Positions 36,391 to 46,265 of a stretch of 64,000 nt of DNA are shown piece by piece. The translations under genes and the position numbers were made by a program. Origin of the DNA: Dastarcus helophoroides (Eukaryota; Arthropoda; Insecta; Coleoptera; Bothrideridae); contig CM053325.1 in the NCBI GenBank assembly GCA_028583605.1, positions 44,028,987 to 44,092,986 on the forward strand, given 5' to 3'. The notes below the pieces were generated by a model. It saw only the letters and a program-made list of their open reading frames with translations. It did not search any database and was not told where the DNA came from. Each line of letters opens with the position of its first letter. The stretch's first letter is position 1.

Positions 36391-36830
36391 TAATTTAGGT
36401 AATGCTAAACATAAACTGGACAAGCTTGAAAATTCAGGAATTTACGAAATAAGCTGCAACAATTGTAATTTATCATATGTAGGACAGACCAAGAGATCCA
36501 TTAAAACTAGATTTAAAGAACATATCGCTCATTGTACATACAATAGAGAAGAAAAATCCAGTGTAGCCCAACATATGATAAGTGCAGGACACAAAATTAA
36601 GATTGATAATTTAAATTGCTAAGATGGGTTACAAATAACAGAAAACTTTATGCATACCAAACAATTTACAATAATTTACATCAACCAGAAGCCAGATAGC
36701 CTTAATGGAGATAAGAGACCGTTGGCGACCTCCAGTTTGTTGAAGATTATTTGTGGCAGGTTAAAATTGCTTGCACCAGATATGTTAAACAATTAGAAAT
36801 AGGGAAGAAAGCAAAAGACAGTCAGTATCG
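36374..36830 (+). pseudogene. Penelope-like element GIY-YIG endonuclease fragment
   Basis: An 82-codon frame contains KLDKLENSGIYEISCNNCN, LSYVGQTKRSIKTRFKEHIA and SSVAQHMISAGHKI, the GIY-YIG nuclease domain that ends Penelope-like element proteins. GIY, YVGQT and the Arg of TRFKEH are kept. After a stop at 36620, other frames read VTNNRKLYAYQTIYNN-like remnants. The reverse transcriptase is absent. Its first residues come in frame from the gypsy integrase (RVIVDSL), so the open frame crosses the junction of two elements. Because the upstream frame is broken, I treat it as a fossil. Confidence 0.85.
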
Positions 36831-37180
36831 ATTTGAATCTGAATGCAGATGATGTCGATGCTTCTTTTGCTAATCAATTAAGATTAGTATGTTTGAAAAT
36901 GCCAGTTTTACTGGCGAAGTACGTATCGCGTAATTATTTGTTGTTGTTATAAGGTCAATGAGAGGCGTTCCTAGTGGGGTTGTATTTCGTGCCCAACACG
37001 TAGGTGATCAAATTTTGGGGGTGACTCTTGGCTCTGTTGAAATTTTAATCCATGGATAAAATGAATCTTCGAATTTTTTTTTATCCGAAGGAGTAGCAAT
37101 GTCAATATTTTAAGCTAGTATAATATAGTGACTGGTATGTGTTAAAAGTCAAATAAAAAACCTTATGCTTTAATTTTTCT
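36831..37180. other. Non-coding DNA, no feature seen
   Basis: I recognise no gene or repeat. It may contain the untranslated tail of the Penelope fragment. Confidence 0.35.
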
Positions 37181-38460
37181 CTCAATATTTCGTGTTGTTT
37201 TGAAAATTGCATTGCTTGAATTATTATTTATTTTAATTTCAACTTTCTAACGTGGATGTTTTGCAGAGGCAATTTCTTTTAAAAAGATGGCAATCTCGAA
37301 TATGAGATTTAATTTTTGGGTTTCAGTTTCATATTTTCGAGCACTTCGAATTAAAATAATATTTTGGTAAAGAAATAAAAACTAAAATTTATGAAAAATG
37401 TCAGAGATAAAGTGAACTTTAAAAAAAAAACTAGACAAAAGTTTAGAACTATAATTTTTCTTTCAACTCTTAAAAAAAATAAGATTTTCAATTTATTTTT
37501 AATTCTTCCTTTAAATTTCAAACTTTTTGAGAATTTCAATTCTATATTGTTATTATTTTTTTATTTCAACTGTAAAGTTGAAAATAAATTCTTCGTAAAA
37601 AACATGTCAAATTCGAAAGATCTTAAAAATTATATTTGCAAATCTCTATTTCTCAAAATTTCAAATTTTTTATCGAAAATTAATAATAAAAGTCTTAATT
37701 CCAGTAAAAAATTCGGAGAAAAAATAGAAATTTAGAAAAAAAATCATCCCGAAATTTGGAGTCAAAATTCCAGGATTAAAGTCGAAATATAGGATTAAAA
37801 GTTTAAAAATTAAATGCATGAATTTACAATTTATGCCAAAACTTCGACAAAAAAATGTTAGAAAAAATCCCTTTCCTCGGTTCGACTTGAAATTTTTAAT
37901 TTCTAAATTAAATAAGGCGTTAATGTGTATTTTAAAATGGAAAAAAATGCGGAATGAAAAAAAAATGTTTACCTCAGATTTCGAAGTATATCTACAATAA
38001 ATACCTCGAATTTTTTTTGGAAATTCCATGTTTAAACGTGAAATAAATATTCTCAATTATTTTCGAATACATATTTTTTTCTCGAAATTTCGATATTTTC
38101 TTAAAATTTTGACTTTGATTTTAAAATGTATAAAAAATTGTATCCAAAAACTTCAAGTATAATTTTGAACTTAAAACAAAATTTCTAGAAGAACTCATGG
38201 TTTATAATTTATAATAAAACCAATTCTAGTTTCAACATCTTTTTAGAAATCAGGAATTGAATAAAGTTCTCAAATTTTTAAATTAAAGAATTTTGCTTAG
38301 ACTCAGATTTTCAATAAAATATGAGAACTTCTGGAAAAAACCGAAAATTTCTAGATTAAAGTGTAGGATAATTTTGCATTTTTTAAAATAAATATTGTTT
38401 AAATTCAGAATTTTAAGAAAAAAAATTAAATTTTGGAATTTCGTTAAAGAATTAGAAACA
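37181..38460. repeat. Degenerate repeat, mixed polarity
   Basis: Loose units of AAATTTCGA, GAAATTT and TTTCAAATTTT fill this stretch without one clear strand bias. Open frames (37391-37735 plus, 37670-38056 minus) are rich in F, K, I and N and overlap on opposite strands, as expected of low-complexity sequence rather than genes. Confidence 0.45.
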
Positions 38461-38469
38461 TTAAATAGT

Positions 38470-38596
38470 TATTTATGATACAAGTGTTAAAAGTGACATT
38501 TTATTTTGTGAGTGGGGAGTATTGCGGAACGAGCGTAGCGAGTGGAGCAACCCCACGAACAAAATAAAATCACTTTTAACAAGTGTATCATACAAT
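38470..38596. repeat. 127-bp palindrome
   Basis: ATGATACAAGTGTTAAAAGT at 38476 is mirrored by ACTTTTAACAAGTGTATCAT ending at 38591, and ATTTTATTTTGTGAGTGGGG by CCCCACGAACAAAATAAAAT. The 30-base centre is GC-rich and contains GAGCGTAGCGAG. It could be a small MITE or a stem-loop; no target duplication was identified. Confidence 0.6.
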
Positions 38597-38949
38597 ATTT
38601 TTTGTAAAACTTAAATTAAAAGAGAAAATGCTGTCCCTAGGGTTGAATTTTAGATTTATTGTTTGCGTGTTGAATTACATATTTGACATTTACATCTGAC
38701 AATCAAGTCAGGTATTGGATAGAGTGTAACTAAGTAAAACAATTGTAAGTTGTTTAATGTTAATTAGTAACCACAATTGAACCTGTCCTAAAATATTGTA
38801 GATTTTATGGCTAAGAAACATGAATTTTGAAGAAAAGATTGGAAATTAAAGCAATTTTATTATTCCATCTGATGTTGAAGAAACAGCAAATACATCAACT
38901 GAGATTTATTGCTCCAGAAATCGGGACAAAAATATGATGGTATGAAATA

Positions 38950-39280
38950 AAGAATCTAGCGGATAACTTCACTAAAAATATATTTTTGGTTTACGCCGAA
39001 GGAAATTCTAAGTTATGGAATCTCTCTATGATAAAAGCTAGTTTTTAAATCAAACTAGGATATAAGCAAGTATTAAAACCAGCGTACAAGATTTTTTTGA
39101 ATGAAGCCCCAGACACCAAATATGCAGTAAAAAGTTGCGTCAGTTTTTGGATTATTTGGAGTCTGTCGCTCTCAAGAATTTTGTAAATTAACACTGGATG
39201 ATATTGAAAAATCTTTGTTTTATATTATGAAGACTAAAAGCAACATCCGTCCTGGTGTTTGCACGGATTACTTTGCATAA
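38950..39280 (+). pseudogene. Crypton-like tyrosine recombinase fossil
   Basis: Reading frames with one or two shifts give NLADNFTKNIFLVY, then KIFLNEAPDTKYAVKSCV (39085 on), then from 39137 SVFGLFGVCRSQEFCKLTLD and DIEKSLFYIMKTKSNIRP up to a stop at 39278. The order core-binding part, EAPDxKY, G-x-CRxxEF (site of the first catalytic Arg) and L-x-x-DI, then K-T-K-S-N-I-R, is that of the insect proteins carrying a Crypton-type tyrosine recombinase. The catalytic C-terminal half (H-x-x-R, Tyr) is missing. No open frame of normal length exists, so it is a dead truncated copy. Family assignment rests on motif recall. Confidence 0.6.
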
Positions 39281-39496
39281 ATACCTCTGCAATTACTTCT
39301 CAGGAAAACTAAAATAAGTAACCGTTCAGATTGTAATAGTAATATTAATATTATAAATAAATAATTTATAACTATTTTGAATGTTTTAATGTTTGGAAAC
39401 ACAATATTGTTGGACCAGTCCGTTCAACCAAAAAAAAAATATCTTTCTAATTTTACCAGTACAGCTTTCTATTTTATATTGCATATTGCTATATAT

Positions 39497-39693
39497 CAGT
39501 GTTTCCTAAACAGTGGGTCACAACCCGGCAGCGGACCACAAAAATAAAATACCAGGCTTCAGAATTGTCTTCATACTCACAAATGATTAGTTCTTTCCAG
39601 CATTAAGATATAATTAAAACATCTTTTAGTGGGTGGCGAAGGGAAAATATTAAAAACCACCGAGTTAGGGCAAAAAAAGTTTGGGAAACACTG
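39497..39693. mobile_element. hAT-type MITE with 8-bp target duplication
   Basis: It starts CAGTGTTTCCTAAACAGTGG and ends GTTTGGGAAACACTG, an inverted pair typical of hAT elements. Flanks are CTATATAT (39489-39496) and CTATATTT (39694-39701), an 8-bp duplication with one change. At 197 bp there is no coding room. A truncated relative is at 20595. Confidence 0.85.
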
Positions 39694-41189
39694 CTATATT
39701 TACTTTTAACACTAGTGCGAAAAAACTTTTTGAAAGTTTAAAAAAATGATCGCTCGGTAAAGCTCTTTATCTTGATCTTATGCATCAGAATAGATTTTTA
39801 AATCGCAAATTTCGGAATTTCATCAAGTTTAATTTTCTTTCTCAAAAAACTGAGTCCAAATTTTCGAGTAAAACAATCAAAATTTTCAAGTAAAACAATC
39901 GAAATTTCGAGTAAAACAGACATTTCAAGACATCTACTCCAAATTGATTGTTGAAACGAATCATTCAAAAGGAAACTTTTATGTTTCTCAATATTCAGAC
40001 TTTATTGCAGAAATTTAAACTTTTCTTTAAAACTTCGATCTTAACGATGTCAACACATCATCTTTTTTGTTTACAGTTTCACTTTTACACTCGAAATTTC
40101 GATTTTTTTTGGTCCAAATTTGTGGAAGTTGTGGAAAAATATTTAAAAATGCTAAGATGTTGAGATTAAGGTCGAGATTTTGAGTTTAAAAGTCGAAATA
40201 TAGCTTTTTTCGCAATGTATGTCATTTGTTACGTTGAAACGTCGAAATGTGTATTACAATTTGAAATGAGCTCTAGATATTAGTCAAAAATCATTTGTTG
40301 TTAAGAGTAGAGCAAATGAAAAAGTTGTCTTATTCTGTTTTTAATACAACGCAAAAAAATATTTAACAAAACTTATGGGAGAAGTACACATATAGTATAC
40401 TGTAGTTTATTAAATATAATCAGTATAGACAGCAATTAAAATAATGACTTGGGGTCTTTAAAATGTGAACTTATCTTGCCTAATGCATAACGTGTACTTT
40501 CAAGTTTAAAAGTGATGTATATTTTTCCACATTTTCTGAAAAAACACTTTATTTATTTGTTTCATCATAATTTATGAAAATATTCCCATGGAGAAGATGC
40601 AGTTTTTACGCTCATTAATTTTTTATGATACCCTTTTATTTAAATATGCATATAAAAAGGCATCAACAAGTCTAACATAATTTTTAATTTGCGCTGAAAA
40701 ACGCCAATGATCATTACAGAATTTTAGATATGTTTCTTTAAATTAAAGAATCATAAAAATTTACTTTAAGGAAATAAGTGTTAAGGTTTTAAGCACCGAG
40801 AGGGGTGGATAATAGGATACATTTTTCTATCATTAATGCCTAATATTCTAAACTCAAATAATGGCCTATTCAAATGTCAACAATGTACATATTTTTGAAA
40901 AAGGGGAAACGAGATCTTTGATTTTAGCCAATAATATATAAAGTATTCCCTTTAAAAAACCAAAATTTTTATAATTTTTCCTTTTTGTGCACTTATTTTT
41001 TCTGATATGTTTAAATTCTCTAATAGATAATACATATAAACTCTCTAACTTTTGTATTCAAATTTGTCTGCAGCTGCTGAAATGACACCTTAAGATAAGG
41101 TCCAAAATATGAAAAAAAAAGAGACATTGTATATTAAGTAGGAATATATCAACAGAATGGAAAAGTCTTAATTTTTCAAGTTGAAATAT
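39694..41189. other. AT-rich non-coding DNA
   Basis: It has degenerate-repeat words between 39780 and 40240 and otherwise nothing recognisable. Confidence 0.4.
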
Positions 41190-41456
41190 CTGTTAAAAAA
41201 TTGAAATATAAATCTTATCCCTTGAAACCAACAAAGATTAAAAAATACATCAAAGGTTGGTCTAATGCGTTTCGATATCCAAGCTATCATCTCCAGAGAG
41301 ATAAATATCTTCCTATAGAGATAAGTACCTCTTTATAGAGAAAAGTATCTCTCTGAAGATGATAGCTTGGCTATCGAAACGCGTTAGAGCAACCTTTGTT
41401 GTGCTTTTTAATTTTTCTTGGTTTCAGGGGGCAAGATTTGTATTTCAATTTTTGAA
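41190..41456. repeat. Inverted repeat with hammerhead-like arms
   Basis: Arms of about 105-120 bases (about 41190-41302 and 41347-41456) pair around a loop that is itself repetitive (AGAGATAAATATCT and relatives). Paired landmarks are ACATCAAAGGTTGG with CAACCTTTGTTGTG and CAAGCTATCATC with GATGATAGCTTGG. Each arm holds the CTGAAGATG...CGAAACGCGTTAG motif. There is no coding sequence. Confidence 0.75.
41349..41389 (+). ncRNA. Hammerhead-like motif, non-canonical
   Basis: CTCT (41349-41352) can pair with AGAG (41386-41389) as a short stem I. The core CTGAAGA is at 41353-41359. There follows an extra T, then GATAGC TTG GCTATC as stem II, then GAAA, and a CGCG/TT segment allowing only two pairs of stem III. 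The extra base at the start of stem II departs from the consensus, so activity is doubtful. The mirror motif is on minus in the left arm (41262-41299). Confidence 0.35.
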
Positions 41457-42015
41457 GATAATCAAGGACCCACAAAAAAAATAAACATTTGTTCTTCATT
41501 TATTGTGAAAGTTTCTGGTATATGTGTCTTACCCCATTAAGTAGGTACAGGGTGAGCGAAACTCTATGTCTCAGCTCTATTTTAAGAAAAGAAAGACCGA
41601 TATCTGAAAAGAGTTTCTTAAATAGGATTAAATAAGTACCATTTAGAAACCGAAGTTATGGCGTCACTGAATTTTTTTTTCAGAAACATACCTATGTTTT
41701 TGCATATTTAGAAAGATTTATTTTTTCTAGAGAAATTTTATAAAGAATAAATTCTTTATTTTTTTCGGTTAAAAAGTTATAAGCAAATTTATTGTAAAAA
41801 AAGTGTTAAGATAGTAAGCCTTGTTTATACGAATATATGTATACAAGTTTATTGCGATGCAATTAGAATCTGATTTCATTAGAATCTAATGAAAATCAGG
41901 TTACAATTGCAAAGATCACGTAGATGGGGCAAAGCTTGTATTACGGGTTGCATCGTAACATCCATTGATACAAACGTCTTCGGCGTGACTAATTCCATCT
42001 AGTTCGACAAATGAC

Positions 42016-45000
42016 CAGTGGCGGCTGGCGTATAGGCACTGTGGAACTGCAGCACCTCCAATTTCGCTTACGAGTTTTTTCATCAAAATTTTCTGAACAC
42101 TTTTCATTACACAATTTTTTGTAGAAATTTTAAATTTTCTCTGATTTCTTTTTATATAAATTTTAGGTTTCTTTCACGAAGTTACGACATTTAAAAACCT
42201 ATTTTATTTTTAATTTTGATCAAAATCACATTTTCAAAAACTAATTTTTGTAAAAGTTTTGAGGAAGAAATCAATATTTCGAGCAGGAATTAAAATATCA
42301 AGAAAAAATAAAATAATTACAATTTCAAGAAAAAATCAAAATCTAACTCATCTCGCATTTTACTATTTCTCTAAAAAGTAAGTGAATACGGTACCTTCGA
42401 ATTTTTACCTCAAATCTTATTTTGTATAAAAATGTTGAGTTTTTTCCAGATATTTCGATTTTTGTAGGAAATTTCGATTTTTTCTCCAGTTTACATTTTC
42501 CTAAATATTTTATAAAAAGAAATTTTCTCGAAATTTCCATTTTTCCTGAAAGTGTTAATCTTGAAATTTCTTCTCGAAATTCCAACTTCTCCAGATTTTT
42601 CTTTATGTTCCTCTAATTTGCTTTAAAAATGTCAAGTTTTTCACGACACTTTGACAATTTAAAGTTCATTTTATTCTGTAGTTTTGACAAAAAATGTTTG
42701 GAAAAAACCCTGAGAGCTCTATAAAAATTTCAACATTTTTGTAAAGATATTTCAATTTTTTTTGAAATTTCGATTTTCCCTGGAGATTTTGTCTTTAAAA
42801 TATTTTTTTCTTGTAGAAATTTTGATTTCTCTCTAATTTGTTTTGGAAATTTAAAAGTTAATGTTTTAAAATTCAGTTTATTTTGTAATTTTGATAAGAA
42901 ACTGAAAATTAGTAAGTATATAATTAGGGAAAATAAACTTTAAATCTGTATAAAAATAAGAAAAATTTGGGAAAAATATTGAAATTTCAAGAAAAAATGA
43001 ATCTTGTAAATTTCAACCTTTTTTACAATTTGATATTTCTCTAAAAAATTACTACTACTGTAGGACCAAAGAAAATTCTGAATCGGAATTTGCAATTTTT
43101 CTAGAAATGTTAGATTTTTTCTTGAAATTCTCAAGTGCGAATTTAAAATTCAAATTTCGATAAAAAAAAGCTCGAAATTTAAAAATTAAACTCAAAATTT
43201 CAAGGGAAAGCAGATTATATTTCTAGAAAAAGTTGAAATTTTTCGGAATTAAAGAAAAAAAAAAAATTTCAAATAAATTAATTGTCAAAAATATTCTTAT
43301 AATTTCGACTTTTAAAGTGGGAATTATTGAAATTTTTGAGAAAAAATGAATCAATATTTCTAGAAGTGTCTCAAAAATTCGAAATTAATTAATTAATTAA
43401 TGAAAATGAAGAAAAAAATTCATTAACAATTTACGTTCTAATTTAATTTTATTCTAATAATTTTGAAGTTCCAGAGGAATTTAAAAAATCAAATATTCCA
43501 GCTTGAAGCCAATTTTTTGTGATTAAAATTCAAATTTTGGCAATTTATTTGTACATAAAATGCAAGTTTTTTTTGGAAATTTGTTTCAAAACTTTGCACA
43601 ATTTTAAAAATAGAAATTTTTGTTATTAATTTTTTTAAGTTTAAATGTTATTTAGAAATTTTTCTGAAAAAATGTAAATTTAAAAAGAAAAATATTGCCA
43701 CTTTTAAAATATAAAGCTAAAGTTATTAGAAAAGACAATTAAAAATAAAGGTGACATTTTTAAAAACGTTGAAATTTTCATAGGAAATCAAATTTTCAAA
43801 AGAAAGTAAGGATTTCAAAAAAAAATTTCAATTTTTAGAATGGTCGACATTTTCAATAATTTTGGGAATGTGAATAAAAGATGAAATTTTGGAAAAATAT
43901 CGACATTTAAAATAAATTGCAGTTTTTAATTAAATTTTTAAAGAAGCTAAATTTTGTAAACATTGGAGAAAACTCAAAATTATCGAAAAAATCTTCATTA
44001 TCAAAAAAGTGGAAATTTGAAAAGGCAAAACTTTGGAAAAAGTCGAAATTTTCAATTTTAAGTTTAAAAAAAATCTTTTCTTTTAAGTCGAAGATTTAAT
44101 TAGAAATGTTTAAAAAAATGTATAAATGAAATTTTAAAAAAGTTCGACCTTTTCCAAAAAAAAAGTCAAGTTTTCAAAAAGATAAATAAAGGATCGACAG
44201 TTTGCAAAAAATTTCAAAATTTGGAAAATAGTTGAAATTAAAAAAAAATTTTTTTCAAAAATGTTGAATTCTGGTAAATGACTAAAATTTTGTAAAAATT
44301 CGAACACTTGAAAAAGGCCGGAATTTTCAACAAAGTGGGAATTAAAACAAAAAGTCGAAAATTTCAAAAAAGCGCAGATTAAAGAAAAGGTTAAAATTTT
44401 CAATAAAGAAAGTCGAAACAAGGTAAAAATTTTCAAAATCTTTCAAATTTCCCAGTCAAAATTTTGTAAAAGAAGAAATTTTCAAAAAGAAAAAGTCGAA
44501 ATTAATAGTCGAAATTAAAAAAATATCAAAATTTGCAAAAGATTTGATAATTTTTATGGAATTTACGAAATAATTCGAAATTTTAAAAAAGTTTAAATTT
44601 TGAACATTTGAGAAATTTGCAGTCAACTTTTCAATAAAAATCAAAATTTTTGAAACCGAAATATTGAAAACATTTATCAGGTAGATCGAGATTTTCAAAA
44701 GTCGAAATATTGAGAAGTTAAAATTTTAAAAAAGTTTAAATTTTTGGTAGTTAAAATTTTGAATCAAATTGGAACATTTTTTTAAAAAGTTGAAATTTTA
44801 GGTCAAGAAAATTAAGTTTTTGAAAAAATGTCAAACATTTTATAACATTTCCAAATTTTCAAAAAAATCGAAATTTTGAATGAATTTTGAAAATTAAGAA
44901 GTAGCGAAATTTTCAACAAATAAAATCAAAAAATAATCGAAACTTGGCAAAAAAAGTCGAAATTTTGAAAAAGAGTTGACATTTAAATAAAAACTAGTTC

Positions 45001-45533
45001 AAATTATTAAGAATTGAAATTTTCAATAAAAAAATTATAATTTTCCAAAAAAATATAAATAAAAATGAAAGTTAGAAAAAAGTCGAAAATTAAAAAAATC
45101 AAAAATCCAGTTTTGAAAAAATTTACATTTTCAGAAAAAGTAAGAATTTTCAAATGATAAAAATTAAAATATAATTAATTTTCATAAAAATCCAAAAAAA
45201 AACAGAACACCGAAAAGTCTAAATATTTACGAAAATCTGGAAATTTTTAAAAGAGTATTCATAGTTTTTCAGAAAGGTTAATACTTAAAAATAAAATAAG
45301 ATCGAGATTACAAAAAAATCTAAATTTTGCAATACAGTCGAAATTTGGAAAAAATCCAACCTTTCAAAAAAAACGACATTATCAAAAGTTTTCATCGTCA
45401 AGTTTTTAAAGAAATCTAAAATTATCGAAAAGTAACATTTTGAAAATGTTGAAATTTTTGTCGAAATCTTAAAAATTTTAAAACTAAACATTGTCGCAAC
45501 ACCCCCATTAGTTTTGGATACGAGCCACCACTG
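42016..45533. mobile_element. hAT-type element filled with degenerate repeat
   Basis: The ends are CAGTGGCGGCTGGCGTATAG at 42016 and the complement of CAGTGGTGGCTCGTATCC at 45533. The 8-bp CAAATGAC is repeated exactly on both sides (42008-42015, 45534-45541), diagnostic of a hAT-type insertion. The 3.5-kb interior holds no transposase; it is the degenerate repeat, pyrimidine-rich at first (42200-43000) and purine-rich GTCGAAATTTTC-type for the remainder. Open frames inside (for example 44134-44436 minus) are low-complexity. It inserted into the stem of a hairpin in the surrounding foldback. Confidence 0.85.
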
Positions 45534-45690
45534 CAAATGACCAATTAAATGTTCTGTAATTAAACAGTTAAACGTGCTTAAAATTGAAAATATGTACAAC
45601 CGCAACCATAGACTAGTTTCGGCCTTCCTTGGCCTCATCAGTATGGTACGGTTTAACTGTTTAATTACGGAACATTTAATTGGTCATTTG
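45534..45690. repeat. Hairpin with 42-bp arms around a ribozyme
   Basis: CAAATGACCAATTAAATGTT... at 45534-45575 pairs with 45648-45690 with two differences, leaving a loop of about 72 bases. The stem continued outward before the hAT insertion: 42003-42015 (TTCGACAAATGAC) matches the complement of 45683-45695. The loop contains the hammerhead ribozyme on the minus strand. Confidence 0.85.
45605..45647 (-). ncRNA. Hammerhead ribozyme (type I)
   Basis: Read on minus: ACCATA (stem I), core CTGATGA, GGCC AAGGAA GGCC (perfect four-pair stem II), GAAA, CTAGT (stem III of two pairs, A-U and C-G, with a UA loop), cleavage-site C at 45611, then TATGGT, which pairs perfectly with ACCATA. All core bases match the hammerhead consensus. 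Very short stem III versions are known to work best as dimers, so tandem transcripts or the palindromic context may matter. Confidence 0.87.
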
Positions 45691-46265
45691 TCGAAAAAAA
45701 GTGTTGTTAAACATTCGTTATCACAATGATTTAAACAAATAGCTTTTGGAAACGGAATAAATGAAACATCAGAGCATCTGCCAATTATTGAACTAAAGGT
45801 TGACAAGTATTGCTTTGTTGCCTTTTGACTTTGAAAAACGTTCACACAAACGACATAAAAACCGTTCCATTATACCTTCTGAGATATACAGAATATGTTA
45901 TTCCAAGCCTTAAAATGTTTACAAGATTTGTTTTCAAAAGTTGTTTGATTAAATCGTGACGATTGCGAATGTTTAATAATGCTTTTTCTTTACAACTTTT
46001 CTTATAACTTTTCAACCGAATAAGATACCAAATATTGTTATTTACAAAATTGGCTTAGAAAAAATAACTTTTTTTAAATATGCAAAAATATAGATATGTT
46101 TCTGAAGAAAAGCAATTCAATGGCGTCATTACTTTAGTTTCCAAATATGGAATTTTGTCTTAAAATGGACCTTGCTCAATCCCATTTAAGATATTTGTTT
46201 TAGATTTTTTACATTGTTTCTGTTTTTTTATAATAGAGGCGAGACATCGAGTTTCGTTCACCCTG

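Larger units (their letters stand above)
41548..46265. mobile_element. Foldback element with CAGGGTGAGCGAAACTC ends, interrupted
   Basis: It starts CAGGGTGAGCGAAACTCTAT at 41548 and ends with the complement of CAGGGTGAACGAAACTCGAT at 46265, with TA on each side. The arms pair for about 270 bases, including the CATACCTATGTTTTTGCATA / TATGCAAAAATATAGATATG landmarks. The interior is split by a hAT element (42016-45533). Without that insertion the element would be about 1.2 kb, with a hairpin holding a hammerhead ribozyme near its centre. No transposase is encoded. Confidence 0.82.

Noticed and set aside
37670..38056. 128-codon open frame on minus, with overlapping frames on plus
   Set aside because: Low-complexity composition and frames on both strands over the same DNA; no domain signature.
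44134..44698. Two F/L-rich frames on minus that look like membrane proteins
   Set aside because: They are translations of the TTTTTGAAAATTTCGAC repeat inside the hAT element; hydrophobicity follows from T-rich codons.
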